From the NCBI GenBank assembly GCA_039545355.1, contig BCJJ01000007.1, positions 1,564,168 to 1,628,167 on the forward strand: a DNA stretch of 64,000 nucleotides, written 5' to 3'. Each line of letters opens with the position of its first letter. Within the stretch, counting starts at the first letter, position 1. Position numbers and translations under genes: made by a program. Positions 53,441 to 63,494 of the stretch are shown here, in pieces. The notes beneath the pieces are model-generated. The model was not told where the DNA came from. It was given only the letters and a program-made list of their open reading frames with translations, and did no database searches. This DNA comes from Trichosporon coremiiforme. Taxonomy: Eukaryota; Basidiomycota; Tremellomycetes; Trichosporonales; Trichosporonaceae.

Positions 53441-54042
53441 TCACGGTCGTATGCCCATGAGAGTTGCGAACCGCGCGACGAGGTCCCACTCTATATCCTC
53501 TGGCGTCGACTCTTCAGGACAAAGATACTTGTCGCAGATATGTGCTGAAGTCCTGAACACACTCGTCAGCCATTCACTACTTTGATGACTTACTTGAACG
53601 TGACAAAGAATTGGACCGTCTCCAACCTGTCTTCAAGCACTGTGGGCAGGGCGTCGTTCCAATCCGCAGCCCTGCCATTCTCGTCTTCCATCGCCACTAT
53701 GTCTGAGCTCCGCGTACCCAATCCTTTCACTAGACAGCAAAGTAGGAATGCGCGTCGCAGTGATCGCTTTCGATGCAAGTTCAGCGTTTCGTGGCCCTTG
53801 CCTAGCCGCAGATCGGCCTGAATCAGATTGCACGGGTCGTAGGCGCCTGCTTTCCCGCCTTCCGTCGATTGCCAGGTGAGGCGGAGGCAGACGCGTACCT
53901 CTCGCTTTCGCGTTGACGGCTTGATACGTCCGCTGTGGCAGGGGCATTCGAGAGGGGAAGAGGAAGTAGATTTGGGGGAGGGTCGTCTCGAGATTGATGG
54001 TGGGCGACAGAATGAGGTGCGCTCGGTGCGGATCGCGGGCAT
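53441..54042 (-). CDS. Paralog A of an unrecognised three-gene family
   Basis: Exons 54042-53594 and 53552-53441, 186 residues; 41-bp intron with GTAAGT, CTGAC and TTCAG. The central domain has E-V-R-V-C-L-R-L, E-G-G-K, N-L-H-R-K-R-S-L-R-R-A-F-L-L-C-C, and ends F-F-V-T-F just before the intron. Exon 2 reads ICDKYLCPEESTPEDIEWDL and ends T-L-M-G-I-R-P. The domain, the intron site after V-T-F and the M-G-I-x-P ending recur in the gene at 54926-56193. N-terminus basic and Ser/Pro-rich. Function unknown. Confidence 0.6.
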
Positions 54043-54397
54043 GTTCAGTGATGGAAAGGAGAGAAACTGCAGGGCAGATGCTGTACTTAGGTAGTGAGTG
54101 ATTGTTTTGAAAACACTCGTGTGCGCGTCGTTAGAGACAGGCTAGCTCATGATAAGGTCAGGGACCGGCTACATTGCTGCAACGGCTGTAGCGGTTGTAG
54201 CGGCTGCATCATCTTCCCGCCCATTGTATTACTTCTCACAAAACATCCTACAATGCCTGCTCATAGCCCCAACTCCACCCGGAATCATCACCCCCGTCCT
54301 GCCATCATCTTCGCTTTCGTCGCGGCGCGCAGCAGATACCATGTCAGGACTGACCTGCGCCGACCTGCTGTCAGCTCGCCTCAGTCGCGAAGCTCAC

Positions 54398-54834
54398 CTG
54401 AAAGTGACGTTGTAGTACGTATCTTCGCATTGCCCAAGGACTCGAGCCAAGGTCTGATCAGTCACCACATTGCCCTTGATATCGGTGCACTTCACATCCT
54501 TAGTGTCCTTGACACCCTGCAGCCGGCAGGTCGCCAGGAACGCATCGCGCAGCGTCCGCTTTTGGCTCAGGTTGGGCTCTCGTCGCTCTTGCCTGTGCTG
54601 AAGTCGAGGCGGATCTTTCCCCCCTCCACGGGCGTGAGCGCGACCTCTAGCTCGAATTGGTGTTTGGTGACCTTGGATGTGGCTGGGACGGGGGGCTGGC
54701 GGGACTGTCAGAGGGGCAGGGGTAGCACGAGCTCCTCGCTTCGCGGCGGATGCCGCCTTCACAGTCGCTGCCTTCTGGGCTGCAGCGGGATCGGCCTTCT
54801 TGGTCGCCGTAGACGTCTTCTTGCGCGGGGGCAT
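54398..54834 (-). pseudogene. Paralog B of the three-gene family, apparently frameshifted
   Basis: ATG 54834 starts a Lys/Ala-rich tail (MPPRKKTSTATKKADPAAAQ). The C-terminal half NLSQKRTLRDAFLATCRLQG to YYNVTF matches paralogs A and C and is followed by a GTGAGC donor at the conserved site. The middle of the domain is family-like only in another frame (TKHQFELEVALTPVEGGKIR then LDFSTGKSDES), so two opposite one-base shifts are implied, the first close to a run of six C near 54690. After the donor I found no exon matching the paralogs' ending. Either decayed or affected by sequence errors. Confidence 0.45.
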
Positions 54835-54925
54835 GGTGGATATTGTGAAGTCACAGGCAACGGTTGAGTCAACCTTCGTCAGGCCTAAGAGCAGGGGATA
54901 GGCGCTCGGGGCTCCTCTGGCGAGA

Positions 54926-56193
54926 TCAGGAAATCAGGCGCGGTGAGCGGTGCGAAGGCTGGCCATGGCGCTGCCCCGTGCCCTCGGGCGGTGGCGTCTC
55001 TGTTACCGTGGTGACTGAGACGAGTGGGCGATGCGCATCCGCAAACTCATTGCCTGTGTCCAGCGCCGGACTCGGGACGTGATGCAATTCAGGGCGTTGG
55101 GCCGATGGCGACTTAGGGGTGTTTCCGTCTGGATCGATCCCCATTTCCCTCAGGCCGTTTCGATACCAGTCCTGCGTTCTCCACTCGAGCGGCGCGAGCT
55201 TGACAAGCTTGTCGCGGATGTACTCGAGGTCCTTTCTCGTGTACACATCCCCGAGCCCGTCGGGCAGCCCTTCGCGACTCATGATTGTGAGCGCGTTGAA
55301 GGACTCGGTCTGCTTCAGCGGGTTCAACCGCCTTAACAGGCGTTGTTTCCGGATCCGCTCCGGATCATTCTGTCGCGCGATGCGCTGCTCTTCCCTTAGC
55401 TCGTGTTCCGCACTGGTCGGCGAGCATGGCGATGGCCGAGAGCTGCGCCGTGGCTTGTGTTCCGGAAGCTTGAGAAGCGTCCGTGTCCTGCGGTCAGCTA
55501 AGCCAACACTGACACTCACCAGAAGTTGAACGTGAAGTGACATCCGCTCGCCGACATCAGATCCGACAGACGCGGGTCCTCGCCAAAGTCAAGGCCGCTG
55601 TCGTGCCGCAGCCCGTTGATGTCTGTTTCAGAGTCGACCTCGATTCCACCACATGAGAGGGACACCCGGATCGCCTCCTTCACCCTCCGATGAGGTGGGA
55701 AGCCGATCGTCCACGCTGGGAGATTATCCACGCTCAGTACGACGTCGCTGGAGTCCGGGGACGGGGCAAGATGAGCTTTCGCCCGTATGCGATGCTTCTT
55801 CCCTATTGCCGGCGGACTTGCCACCTTGGCGGACGACTTCGACGCCTTGCTTGTGGACGCATTGGAGAACTTGCGGTCCGGTTTCAACATCCTGCTCGTG
55901 GAAGCATCGGATGGCTTTCGGCTCGACAGAAGAGACGCGCTGGCACTTGGCGTCGAGTTTGTCGGCGCAGGCGACAGCACCGTCGATTCCGGCGAGACAG
56001 TCACTCTCATGATGCAGAGAACGCAGTCGGGGTCACACAGCTCGGACTCGGGACTGCTCGGCGGGCTCGGGAGGGGTTTGCTCGTCAGGCTGCCGAGCCG
56101 GAACAGCGGCCGGGGAGGGATCGGCGGCGGCGTCGGTCGTTTCAAAGGCGGAGTATTGAGGTTAATCGTGTTTCGCGTGCGTGCTTGTCGCAT
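54926..56193 (-). CDS. Paralog C of an unrecognised three-gene family
   Basis: Exons 56193-55520 and 55487-54926, 411 residues; the 32-bp intron has GTGAGT, CTGAC and GCAG, and the joined codon is Trp. Residues 1-140 are Pro/Ser-rich with PPIPPRPLFRLGSL and K/S-rich segments, likely disordered. A domain similar to paralogs A and B runs about 141-224: KKHRIRAKAHL, V-K-E-A-I-R-V-S-L-S-C-G-G-I, ending F-T-F-N-F at the intron. Exon 2 holds a basic coiled segment (REEQRIARQNDPERIRKQRL), then IRDKLVKLAPLEWRTQDWYR and MGIDPDG. No known domain; DNA- or protein-binding is a guess from charge only. Confidence 0.7.
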
Positions 56194-56928
56194 CTTGATA
56201 TTGTTGCTGGTGGTGAGATGGGCAACGTCAACAGCATGATGAGCATGCATGTCAACAACAAGGGGAGGAGACGCAAGCTGACACAGCGGTGACACTAGCC
56301 CGGCCGCTCGTTACCGGCTGTCACGCCTCCGCGCCTTCCGCGCCGTTTTGGGGAGGATGCATCACGTGTATCGTTCGATCGCGATCGAGATTCCGCGGAC
56401 CATCAATACATGCTGTCATCGCTCGAGATGGACGAGTCCGAGTGCGATGGCGAGCTCAGCGGCTCATTAGTGCTTGTGCCCGCGATGTCAGCACCGACGC
56501 TTGCACATAGGGGGTGGTGTGCCCAGGCACTCCGTCTCAGCCGCGATTGGACCTTCAACATGGCCGATCCCGGGTGTTACTACCTGGATGCTCGTATGAG
56601 CAGGACGTTCCAGGGCTTGCAAGTCTGTTCAGAAGGCGATAGACGGAGGTGAGAGGGGAAGGGAGGGCAGACAGCGGGATGCGATGAATGAGCTCTGTTC
56701 GCACGGTTTGTTGACACCGCCAGATGCCGATATCGGCAACAGCCGACGCGGCCCCCACGTGACTATGACCGAGATAACAACCGCACCCCCCATCCTCGAG
56801 TCACCTCCTCCAACACTCACCATCATACCTGCTCCTGCAACCTCTCTCGGAGCTGGCCAACAGCAATTCCGGGACCCGTGGGATGGCCGCTGGTTTCGGC
56901 CGTGCTCCGACCACCTCAACATCGCAAC
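56194..56928. other. Intergenic, no recognised gene
   Basis: Promoter side of paralog C up to the tRNA-Gln gene. No supported frame. Confidence 0.45.
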
Positions 56929-57038
56929 GGTCTGATCGTATAACGGTTAGTACACAAGATTCTGACTACCCGCTCCCTTGTCTCCTCAGGTGTTGCAGTG
57001 TCGTTCTTGTAATCTGGGTTCGATTCCCAGTCGGACCT
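56929..57038 (+). tRNA. tRNA-Gln (anticodon CTG) with a 38-nt intron
   Basis: Acceptor stem GGTCTGA pairs with TCGGACC (one T-G pair), discriminator T as in yeast tRNA-Gln. D arm contains TATAACGGTTA. Anticodon stem CAAGA (56955-56959) pairs with TCTTG (57005-57009) and the anticodon CTG is at 56962-56964. An intron of about 38 nt follows position 37 (about 56966-57003), the canonical tRNA intron site. T arm CTGGG-TTCGATT-CCCAG. Confidence 0.9.
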
Positions 57039-57701
57039 CATGTCGGCGTTCTTCGGCACCGCAAGGTGCCGCTGAACCCTTTTGTACTTTTTTGCGTTCC
57101 CGTCAGAAGAGAGATCGCCGCGAGACGAGAGGTCGCAACGCGATTGGGTCGGTTCGTTGCGACTCTGAGGTAGGTTTGCGGCGGCCGTCGCACCTTGCAA
57201 CAAGACCCTTCTGGCAGCCTTCTGACATGCCGCAGTCAAGGCCAAATGCTGTCAGTTGGCACCGACTGTTCTCGGTCCCGCTGCGGAGCTCAGAACGGAT
57301 CCGGTGAGCTCCGGCGACATCGAAGAGACCGGCGGAAGAATGACGCAAAATTTTCAGGACCGCCACATCCCATTCGTCAGTCATCACCAATCCTCCTGCC
57401 GAGTTCTGGTCACGCACTGCCTGATCTGGCTATGCTTGATCCAGGCCCGGTGCAGCGGCGCCCCGCGACACATGCCCGCCGAGTGCCGCTCTGTGGTTGG
57501 ACGCGTGAGCGCGAGCTCGTGATCGGGCACGATCGCGATCACGATCGAACATTCCTTCGCACCCCCCGTCGGCTCCTGCCGGCGTGTACTGACCGGGCTT
57601 CAGGGATCAGACGCGCCTGGAAGCTTCGTGACGCGTCGTGACATGAGATCTTGTCTGTAGATTTGACTTTTCGACTCGGTCTCTGTCAGATCCAACAGAG
57701 A
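57039..57701. other. Intergenic, no gene seen
   Basis: Holds an inverted repeat GTGATCG...CGATCAC (57519-57542) and no supported gene. Confidence 0.45.
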
Positions 57702-57707
57702 TATAAA
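57702..57707 (+). promoter_or_regulatory. TATA box of the 91-residue protein gene
   Basis: TATAAA 111-116 bp before the ATG at 57818. Confidence 0.5.
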
Positions 57708-57817
57708 CTGCCTGACTTGGGCTGTCTGTGTCTCTATCATCGCATCGCTCAGCTCCTCTCGACTTCACCCAGTCCTCTCAACTTCACACCCCCAACACCA
57801 CTACCACTTCAACCACA

Positions 57818-58138
57818 ATGGCCAAGTACCTCACCGCCCCCGTTGCCCGCAAGGCCGGCGCCCACAACAACGTCGTTCGCCGCGCTACTCGCACTCGCAC
57901 TCGCGCTTGCTCGCCTCGCGCTTCTGTCCGCACCTACCGTCGCTGCTCCGTAAGTCTCACACTTATATCAGCCGAGATCTCAGCTGACAATCAGAGCAAG
58001 TCTTCTGCCAAGCAGCTCGCGATTGGCCGCGTTGACCCCCGCCCGACTCGCATCGTTGTCAGCGATGACAGCGACAGCGATGACGATGACGAGGACTACG
58101 TCGTCTACTACTCCGACTTCGAGAACGAGTCCGACTAA
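57818..58138 (+). CDS. Small protein with basic N-terminus and acidic tail
   Basis: Exons 57818-57949 and 57995-58138, 91 residues; 45-bp intron with GTAAGT, CTGAC and TCAG. The first exon is strongly basic (RKAGAHNNVVRRATRTRTRA then S-V-R-T-Y-R-R). The second ends with an acidic run (SDDSDSDDDDEDY) and Y-Y-S-D-F-E-N-E-S-D. There is no hydrophobic leader. A CT/CA-rich leader and a TATA box precede the start, so the gene looks expressed. Function unknown; a nuclear or nucleolar protein is possible from charge alone. Confidence 0.65.
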   Translation: MAKYLTAPVARKAGAHNNVVRRATRTRTRACSPRASVRTYRRCSVSLTLISAEISADNQSKSSAKQLAIGRVDPRPTRIVVSDDSDSDDDDEDYVVYYSDFENESD

Positions 58139-58158
58139 ACCATGAAATCGAAAAGAAA

Positions 58159-58215
58159 CGTCAGAAGTCACAACCAAACGAAGAGCGAGCCCGTCAGAAG
58201 TCACAACCAAACGAA
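58159..58215 (+). repeat. Direct repeat in the 3' flank of the 91-residue protein gene
   Basis: A 24-bp sequence starting CGTCAGAAGTCACAACC occurs at 58159-58182 and again at 58192-58215. A shorter echo (CATCAGAAGTCAA) follows at about 58217, and AAC/CCA-rich DNA continues to about 58365. Confidence 0.85.
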
Positions 58216-58365
58216 CATCAGAAGTCAATCAAGCCAAAGCCCAAAGTCAACCCAAAGTGCAACCCAGTCAAACAGCCCAACCCAACTCGTCGAAAGCCAT
58301 GCCCAACAACCCGAAACCCAATCAAGCCAACTGCCCAACACCAACACCTAAACCCAAAACCGCAA

Positions 58366-58864
58366 CAACGATAAGTCATGAGCCCCTACTCACTAGCAAT
58401 TACAGATCTGGCCAGCGTCTCCCTCGAGGAGCGCCTAAGCGAGCCAACATTCCTGGCCGTAGTGCCGTCTAACGAAACACCCAGGCCACTGTGCCTTGAG
58501 CTGCGCGGCGAACAGCCCCAGCGTTGTTGACAAAGTAAGCAGAAACGGCGAGCCTCGTCGGCCCCGAGCGACTGCGTTGCTCGTGAGCGGAGACGAGGCC
58601 GAGACCCCCTGGTCGGAGTGGAGCTAGCCACTGCGATGACCTTGCTTACTGATTTCCGGCCCTTGTGGCTGAGATGATTTTACTGATCATTCCTATGAGA
58701 ATACAGGCCGAGGCTCGCACGAGACCGACGACGCCGGGCTGACCTCGCACTCCCATGTGCTGATACCAATCGTTCTTGCTTCATACCCCATCCAAATGCA
58801 TCCTTGTACTATTACCTTTGCTGCATTCCATATTACCTTTGCTGCATTCCAGAATTACTACTGA
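58366..58864. other. Intergenic, no gene seen
   Basis: Between the small protein gene and the 3' end of the amidohydrolase gene. A short duplication (ATTACCTTTGCTGCATTCCA) lies at about 58813-58852. Confidence 0.5.
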
Positions 58865-60354
58865 CTACCCTCCCGTTAGAGGTACCTCTACACGGAGACC
58901 CTTGACGGAGCTGCGGACACAACGGCCGTCCTTGAGCACCGCACGCAGATTCTCCTTCGGCCGGTTCAGGCTCGCAACGTCCTCGAGCGGGTTCTCCTTG
59001 AGCAGAATCAAGTCCGCCGCCGCACCCTTCTTGATGACGCCGATCTTGCCCTCCATCTTGAGAACACGGGCGGCATTAACCGTAGCGTGCTGCAGCACCC
59101 TGTGGCTCGGGAGCACTCTTGCGCGCAGTTCAAACTCGGTCAGCTGCGCCGGCTGCATGCTGCTGAAGCAGTCGGTACCATAGGCAATGTTGACGCCCGC
59201 CTTGTCCGCAGCCTTGAGTGCCGTAAAGCCCTGTTTCTGGACGTGGGTGAGCTTCTCGCGCGAGCTCGGCGGAATCAGGACATTGTACGGCGGCCGGCTG
59301 AGGATGTCGCACACCGTGAGCGTCGGGGTAAGGTTCACGCCCTTCTTAGCCATGAGCTCCAATGTCGCCTCGTCGAGCAGGTTGCCGTGCTCGATACTCC
59401 ACACGCCTGCCTCGATCGCGTTCCTCGCTCCTTCGACCGTGAAGCAGTGGCTCGCAACGCCGCACCCGCCCATGTTGCGGACCGTGTCGCAGATTGCCTT
59501 GATCTCAGCGACGGTGAACTGGGAGCTCTCGAGCCGATCCGTCGGCGACGCGACACCGCCAGAGGAACAGATCTTGATGTGGTCCGCGCCATTCTTCATC
59601 AGTGTGCGCGCGACCTTCGTGCACTCGTCCACGCCGTCGGCAATGCGCGTTGCCGGCGGATTGCAGCAGCCGCCAGAGGACATGTCCCCGTGCCCGCCTG
59701 TCTGCGACATGATCGGCCCGCCTTGGAAGATTCGAGGTCCGGGAGTCAGCCACTGCGCAGTCGCGTCTGCGAAGTGCTTCGTCGCGCCGCCCACGTCGCG
59801 GATGGTCGTGAAGCCGCGCCACAGCATGCCCTTCAGCACGTAGGGGGCTTTCAGCGCGATCTCCGTGTCACTGTCGCTGAACAGGCTCTTCATTCCGGGC
59901 GTTGAGGTGATGTGCGTGTGGCCTGATGTCAGCTGTCTATCCAGCAGGGGAGCTCACAGTCAATGAGTCCGGGACAAAGGTACAGCCCTCCACAGTCGAT
60001 GCCCTCGTCTCCACTCTTCGCTTCTTCAACCGAGACAATCTCGCCTTTCTCGACCACGACGGTCATGTGTTTCCGCAGCTTGCCCTTCTCGGTATCGACG
60101 ACGTGCACGTTCGTGAACACATGTCTCGGCGCCGGCGGGCGGATCCATGGCGGGGACACAATGTCAAAGTCTTCGGGCACCGGGTTCGGAATCCAATGGG
60201 GCGGCTCCCAGTCCTCGGCGCTCGGCTGGATACGCAGCGCCGAAACGGCCTTGGACGCGTCGATGGCCATCTCGGAGTCGGAGGCAGAGTCAGAGTCGGA
60301 CGAGGTGGCGCCGAGCAGCTCGAACTGGCCCAGGCAGCTTTCGTGCACTCTCAT
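58865..60354 (-). CDS. Metal-dependent amidohydrolase (imidazolonepropionase/prolidase-like)
   Basis: Exons 60354-59958 and 59922-58865, 484 residues; the 35-bp intron has GTGAGC, CTGAC and TCAG. The splice creates PGLIDCHTHITST, the H-x-H metal motif of the amidohydrolase superfamily. Further ligands: Lys in D-H-I-K-I-C-S-S-G-G, His in V-A-S-H-C, His in S-I-E-H-G-N, Asp in A-Y-G-T-D-C-F. The C-terminus (KKGAAADLILLKENPLEDV) forms the usual second beta-sandwich. Hydrolyses an amide or cyclic amide; substrate not deducible. The N-terminal 75 residues, with SSDSDSASDSE, are an extension. No targeting signal. Confidence 0.92.
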
Positions 60355-60689
60355 GGCTTAGGATGGGTGGTGGGTAGATTGATAGATGGGCAGCGGTGTT
60401 CTCGAGTGACACGAGTGACGTCGCGGCGACCTTGTTGGCCAGATTCGGAGATTGCCGATGGGCCCTGGAGCCGGCTAAACCGCCGTCGTCTAACTCGCCA
60501 TCTGCTCATGATGCTTGCGGGCGGTTACTAACGGCCAACCGGTGACAGCACACACCATGCCAAGGTGTAGGCTCATGTGGGCGAGTCTGGGCTGCCGAGC
60601 AACCGAAAATAGCAGCCAGAGAATAGCATCAATGGAAGGAAAAACAACCGAGGGTTTACGAAAAAGTCTGAGAATCTACGCTACGAATT
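60355..60689. other. Intergenic, no gene seen
   Basis: Promoter of the amidohydrolase gene and 3' side of the DHA2 transporter; includes an A/T-richer stretch at 60605-60690. Confidence 0.5.
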
Positions 60690-62952
60690 TTACGCCTGAG
60701 AGCCGTTTCCGTTGGCATGGCCGTTGCGCGCGGTGCGGGGCGTGTTTGCAACGGCAGCATACGACCTGGCGCCCTCGATGCTCTCCGGCTCGTCGGTGAG
60801 AGGCTCGGGCTTCTTGTCCTTCATCTCGACCTCGCGCATGCCCATGCCGCTGAGCACGCCGATGACGGCGAGCACGACGCTGCACACGAACACGGCGTGG
60901 AGCGCCTTGCCATAAGACGTCGTGGCCGCGAGCTGGAGCTTGGGCGCGAGCTTGCGGATCTCCTCGCTGCTCTGGCGGATGCGGAGGATGAGCTCCTCAG
61001 ACCCAGGGCCCGTGATGCGCTTGTGCAGCTCGCGCTTCAGCACGGCCTGCGTCAGCGCACCAGACAGCGCGACACCGAGCACCTGGCCGATCGTGCGGAA
61101 CATGTAACTCAGCGAAGTCGCAACCGCAACGTGCTCTCGCCCAATGTCCGCGATCAGACCCACGATCGTCAGCGTCGTGACACTGCCCATCGCGAAGGCC
61201 ATAGGGCAGAAGGACGTCCAGAGCAGGATGTCGCTCGTGCTCAGGTCCCACGTGCTGAGCAGGAGAGCCGAGACGACAGCCCAAAAGCCGCAGAACGCAG
61301 TCAGCCACCAGTATCGGCCGGTCTTGCGCACAAGGTACCCGGTAGCGAGGGAGCCGACAGAGCCAAGCACACTGTTCGGAACCATGTGCTGTCCGGCCTC
61401 GGTCGCGGTCATGAGGCGCACAGCCTGGAAGAACAGCGGGACACTGTACATCGTGCCGAAGGAGAGGATCGAGATCGTGAAGTTGTTAACGGCGACGGCG
61501 ATGGGCGTGCGCTGCGTGAGCAGCTCGACGGGGAGGATGGGCTCGTTGGCGACCTTGAGCTCAACGTAGATGAAGAGCACGAAGGAGATGGCGCTGATCG
61601 CAAAGAGACCATTCGTGACGCGCGACGCAGGCGGCGAGATGGAGGTCATGAGCGAAATGGCAAGGAGGGCGCTGCCAATCGTGGCCGCGAGCAGGCCAGA
61701 TCCGAGGAAGTCGATACGCTTCAGGATGTTGCCCGACGGCTTGAACTCGCTGTTGTACCGCACCTTGAACCAGATGAGAGCGCCGGCCATGATCAAGAGC
61801 GGGATCTGGAAGTAGAACGCCCATCGCCAGCCAACCTTGTCCGAAATCATGCCACCGATGGGAGCGCCGAGACTGCGAGGTCAGCTCCGTCTATGCTTAG
61901 GTGGATTGCACGCAGGGCCAGAACACGCCGAGACCGTGCCGGACGCCATTTCCGCGGCCGGGGTTCAATGAGGCGGGAAACGCCACCACAGCTGAACTGA
62001 CTGGCCAGCCGGTCCATCCCACAGCTCTGCTTCAAGCGGACCACCAGCAGAGCCCGCAACAGTCCGGATGATCACGGTGGACCCATGTATCCCATCGCAG
62101 AGCGTTGCAAGCACGCTTGGGCTACGCGGGAAACACTCTTGAGTGATCGGCGCTAGCCGTGTGTGGCAGGCTGGCGTGTGCTGCAGTGGCACTGCCTTCT
62201 GTATCCGACTTGTGTACGCTCTTCACGAGCTCTGTAACTCACCCACTGCCCAAAGCGAAGAAGATGTTACCCCAGCCTGTAGGAACGTCAGCTTAAGCCA
62301 TAATTCTCCGATGCGTACCTTGGAAGATACCTCGGTGTGTGATCGGCACCAAATCGCTCATAATCGTGCTTCCGACGGACGTGAGACCTCCTCCCCCGAT
62401 TCCTGCGACCATGCGCGCGGCAATGAGGAGTTCCATGGTGGGAGCAACGGCGCAGAGGACGTTGCCGAGGGTGAAGAAACTGAGCGCAATGAGCATGCTG
62501 CTCTGGCGGCCGATAATGTCACAGAGGCGTCCGTAAATGGGCGTGAAGCAGCACACGGAGAGGAGGTAAGACGTTCCGAGCCACGAGCCGAGGTCGGAGG
62601 CGTTGAACGAGGACGAGATCGGGCCGAGCAGCGTCGCGACAATCGTGCCATCAAAGCTGGCGAGGAACGAGCAGCTCCACATGCTGCAGCAGAGTACCCA
62701 GAAGTTGTACTGCGACAGGCCGACGAGGTTGTAGTGCCCCTTCTGCGTCGGCACCTCGGGGACATTGGTTGCATAGCTGATCGTATCCTCGCGCTCGACC
62801 GTGACGCCGTTCGGGCCGGAGGCGAGTAGCCGGGTACGCTCGGTGAGCGTGTTAGCTCCATTAGTGCTGGGTGCGTTGGTGCTGAAGCTGTTGGCGACGC
62901 TGGTGGGGCGCCCGTTGGCGCCATTCGTGCCAGTCGTTTCTGGCGGCGGCAT
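60690..62952 (-). CDS. MFS transporter, DHA2 (14-TM) family, Vba-like
   Basis: Exons 62952-62319, 62276-62243 (34 nt) and 61872-60690, 616 residues in one frame; introns of 42 and 370 bp. The junctions build HRGIFQGWGNIFFALGSGLG. Motifs: FLASFDGTIVATLLGPI (the D-x-T-I-V signature of DHA2), YGRLCDIIGRQ (motif A), ARMVAGIGGGGLTSVGSTI, GAPIGGMISDKVGWRWAFYFQIP (motif C). These blocks resemble yeast Vba vacuolar basic amino acid transporters and Azr1/Sge1-type pumps; Vba-like is my preference. A 75-residue N-terminal tail rich in Asn, Ser and Thr is cytosolic. Substrate unproven. Confidence 0.92.
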
Positions 62953-63494
62953 GTTGTTCCGATGAGAGTTGGAGTGAAATCAGAAGCAAGACGAAGCGGT
63001 TAGAGGTGGAGAAAAGTCATGGATTCGGGGGGTGCGTGACGGACGAGGCCGATGTCGCAATAGGGTTGGTGCGTGGGCGAGCCGGCCCCGGAGATCCCAT
63101 ATCCGCTCGGTTCTTCCGAGTCCCACCACATCAACAACCGCTCGCTCTTTGCCGTCTCGGCGTCGGAGAAGTGCGTCGGGCGCCGCGACTAGGGCGTCTC
63201 GGAGCCACCCAGATCTGATGCTTACTTCTAGTCGCGTGCCAGAACGTGGGCCCCCGTGTTTCGTCTGCTCGAAGATGTCATGGCTGGGTGCGAAGGTGAC
63301 ATGAGCAATCGACGCCGGTATCTCGGCCCTGTGCGGCTTGGCCCTGTACATCCGGCATGTTGCCCGAACCCTGGCCAGGCTAAGCCCAGTAGTGCGCTAT
63401 GCCCTGGATCTATATGCAGCACTTCTTGAACGCCGCGCGAAAGTTATAACCACGTCGCGATTGCGGCCTCTACCTCGTGCCTCCCCACCTCACC
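62953..63494. other. Divergent intergenic
   Basis: Promoter space between the DHA2 transporter and the gene that runs off the window. TATAAC at 63445-63450 lies about 45 bp before the plus-strand ATG. Confidence 0.5.

Noticed and set aside
60717..62000. 427-codon plus-strand open frame
   Set aside because: Antisense to exon 3 of the DHA2 transporter; Arg/Asp/His-rich shadow without domain.
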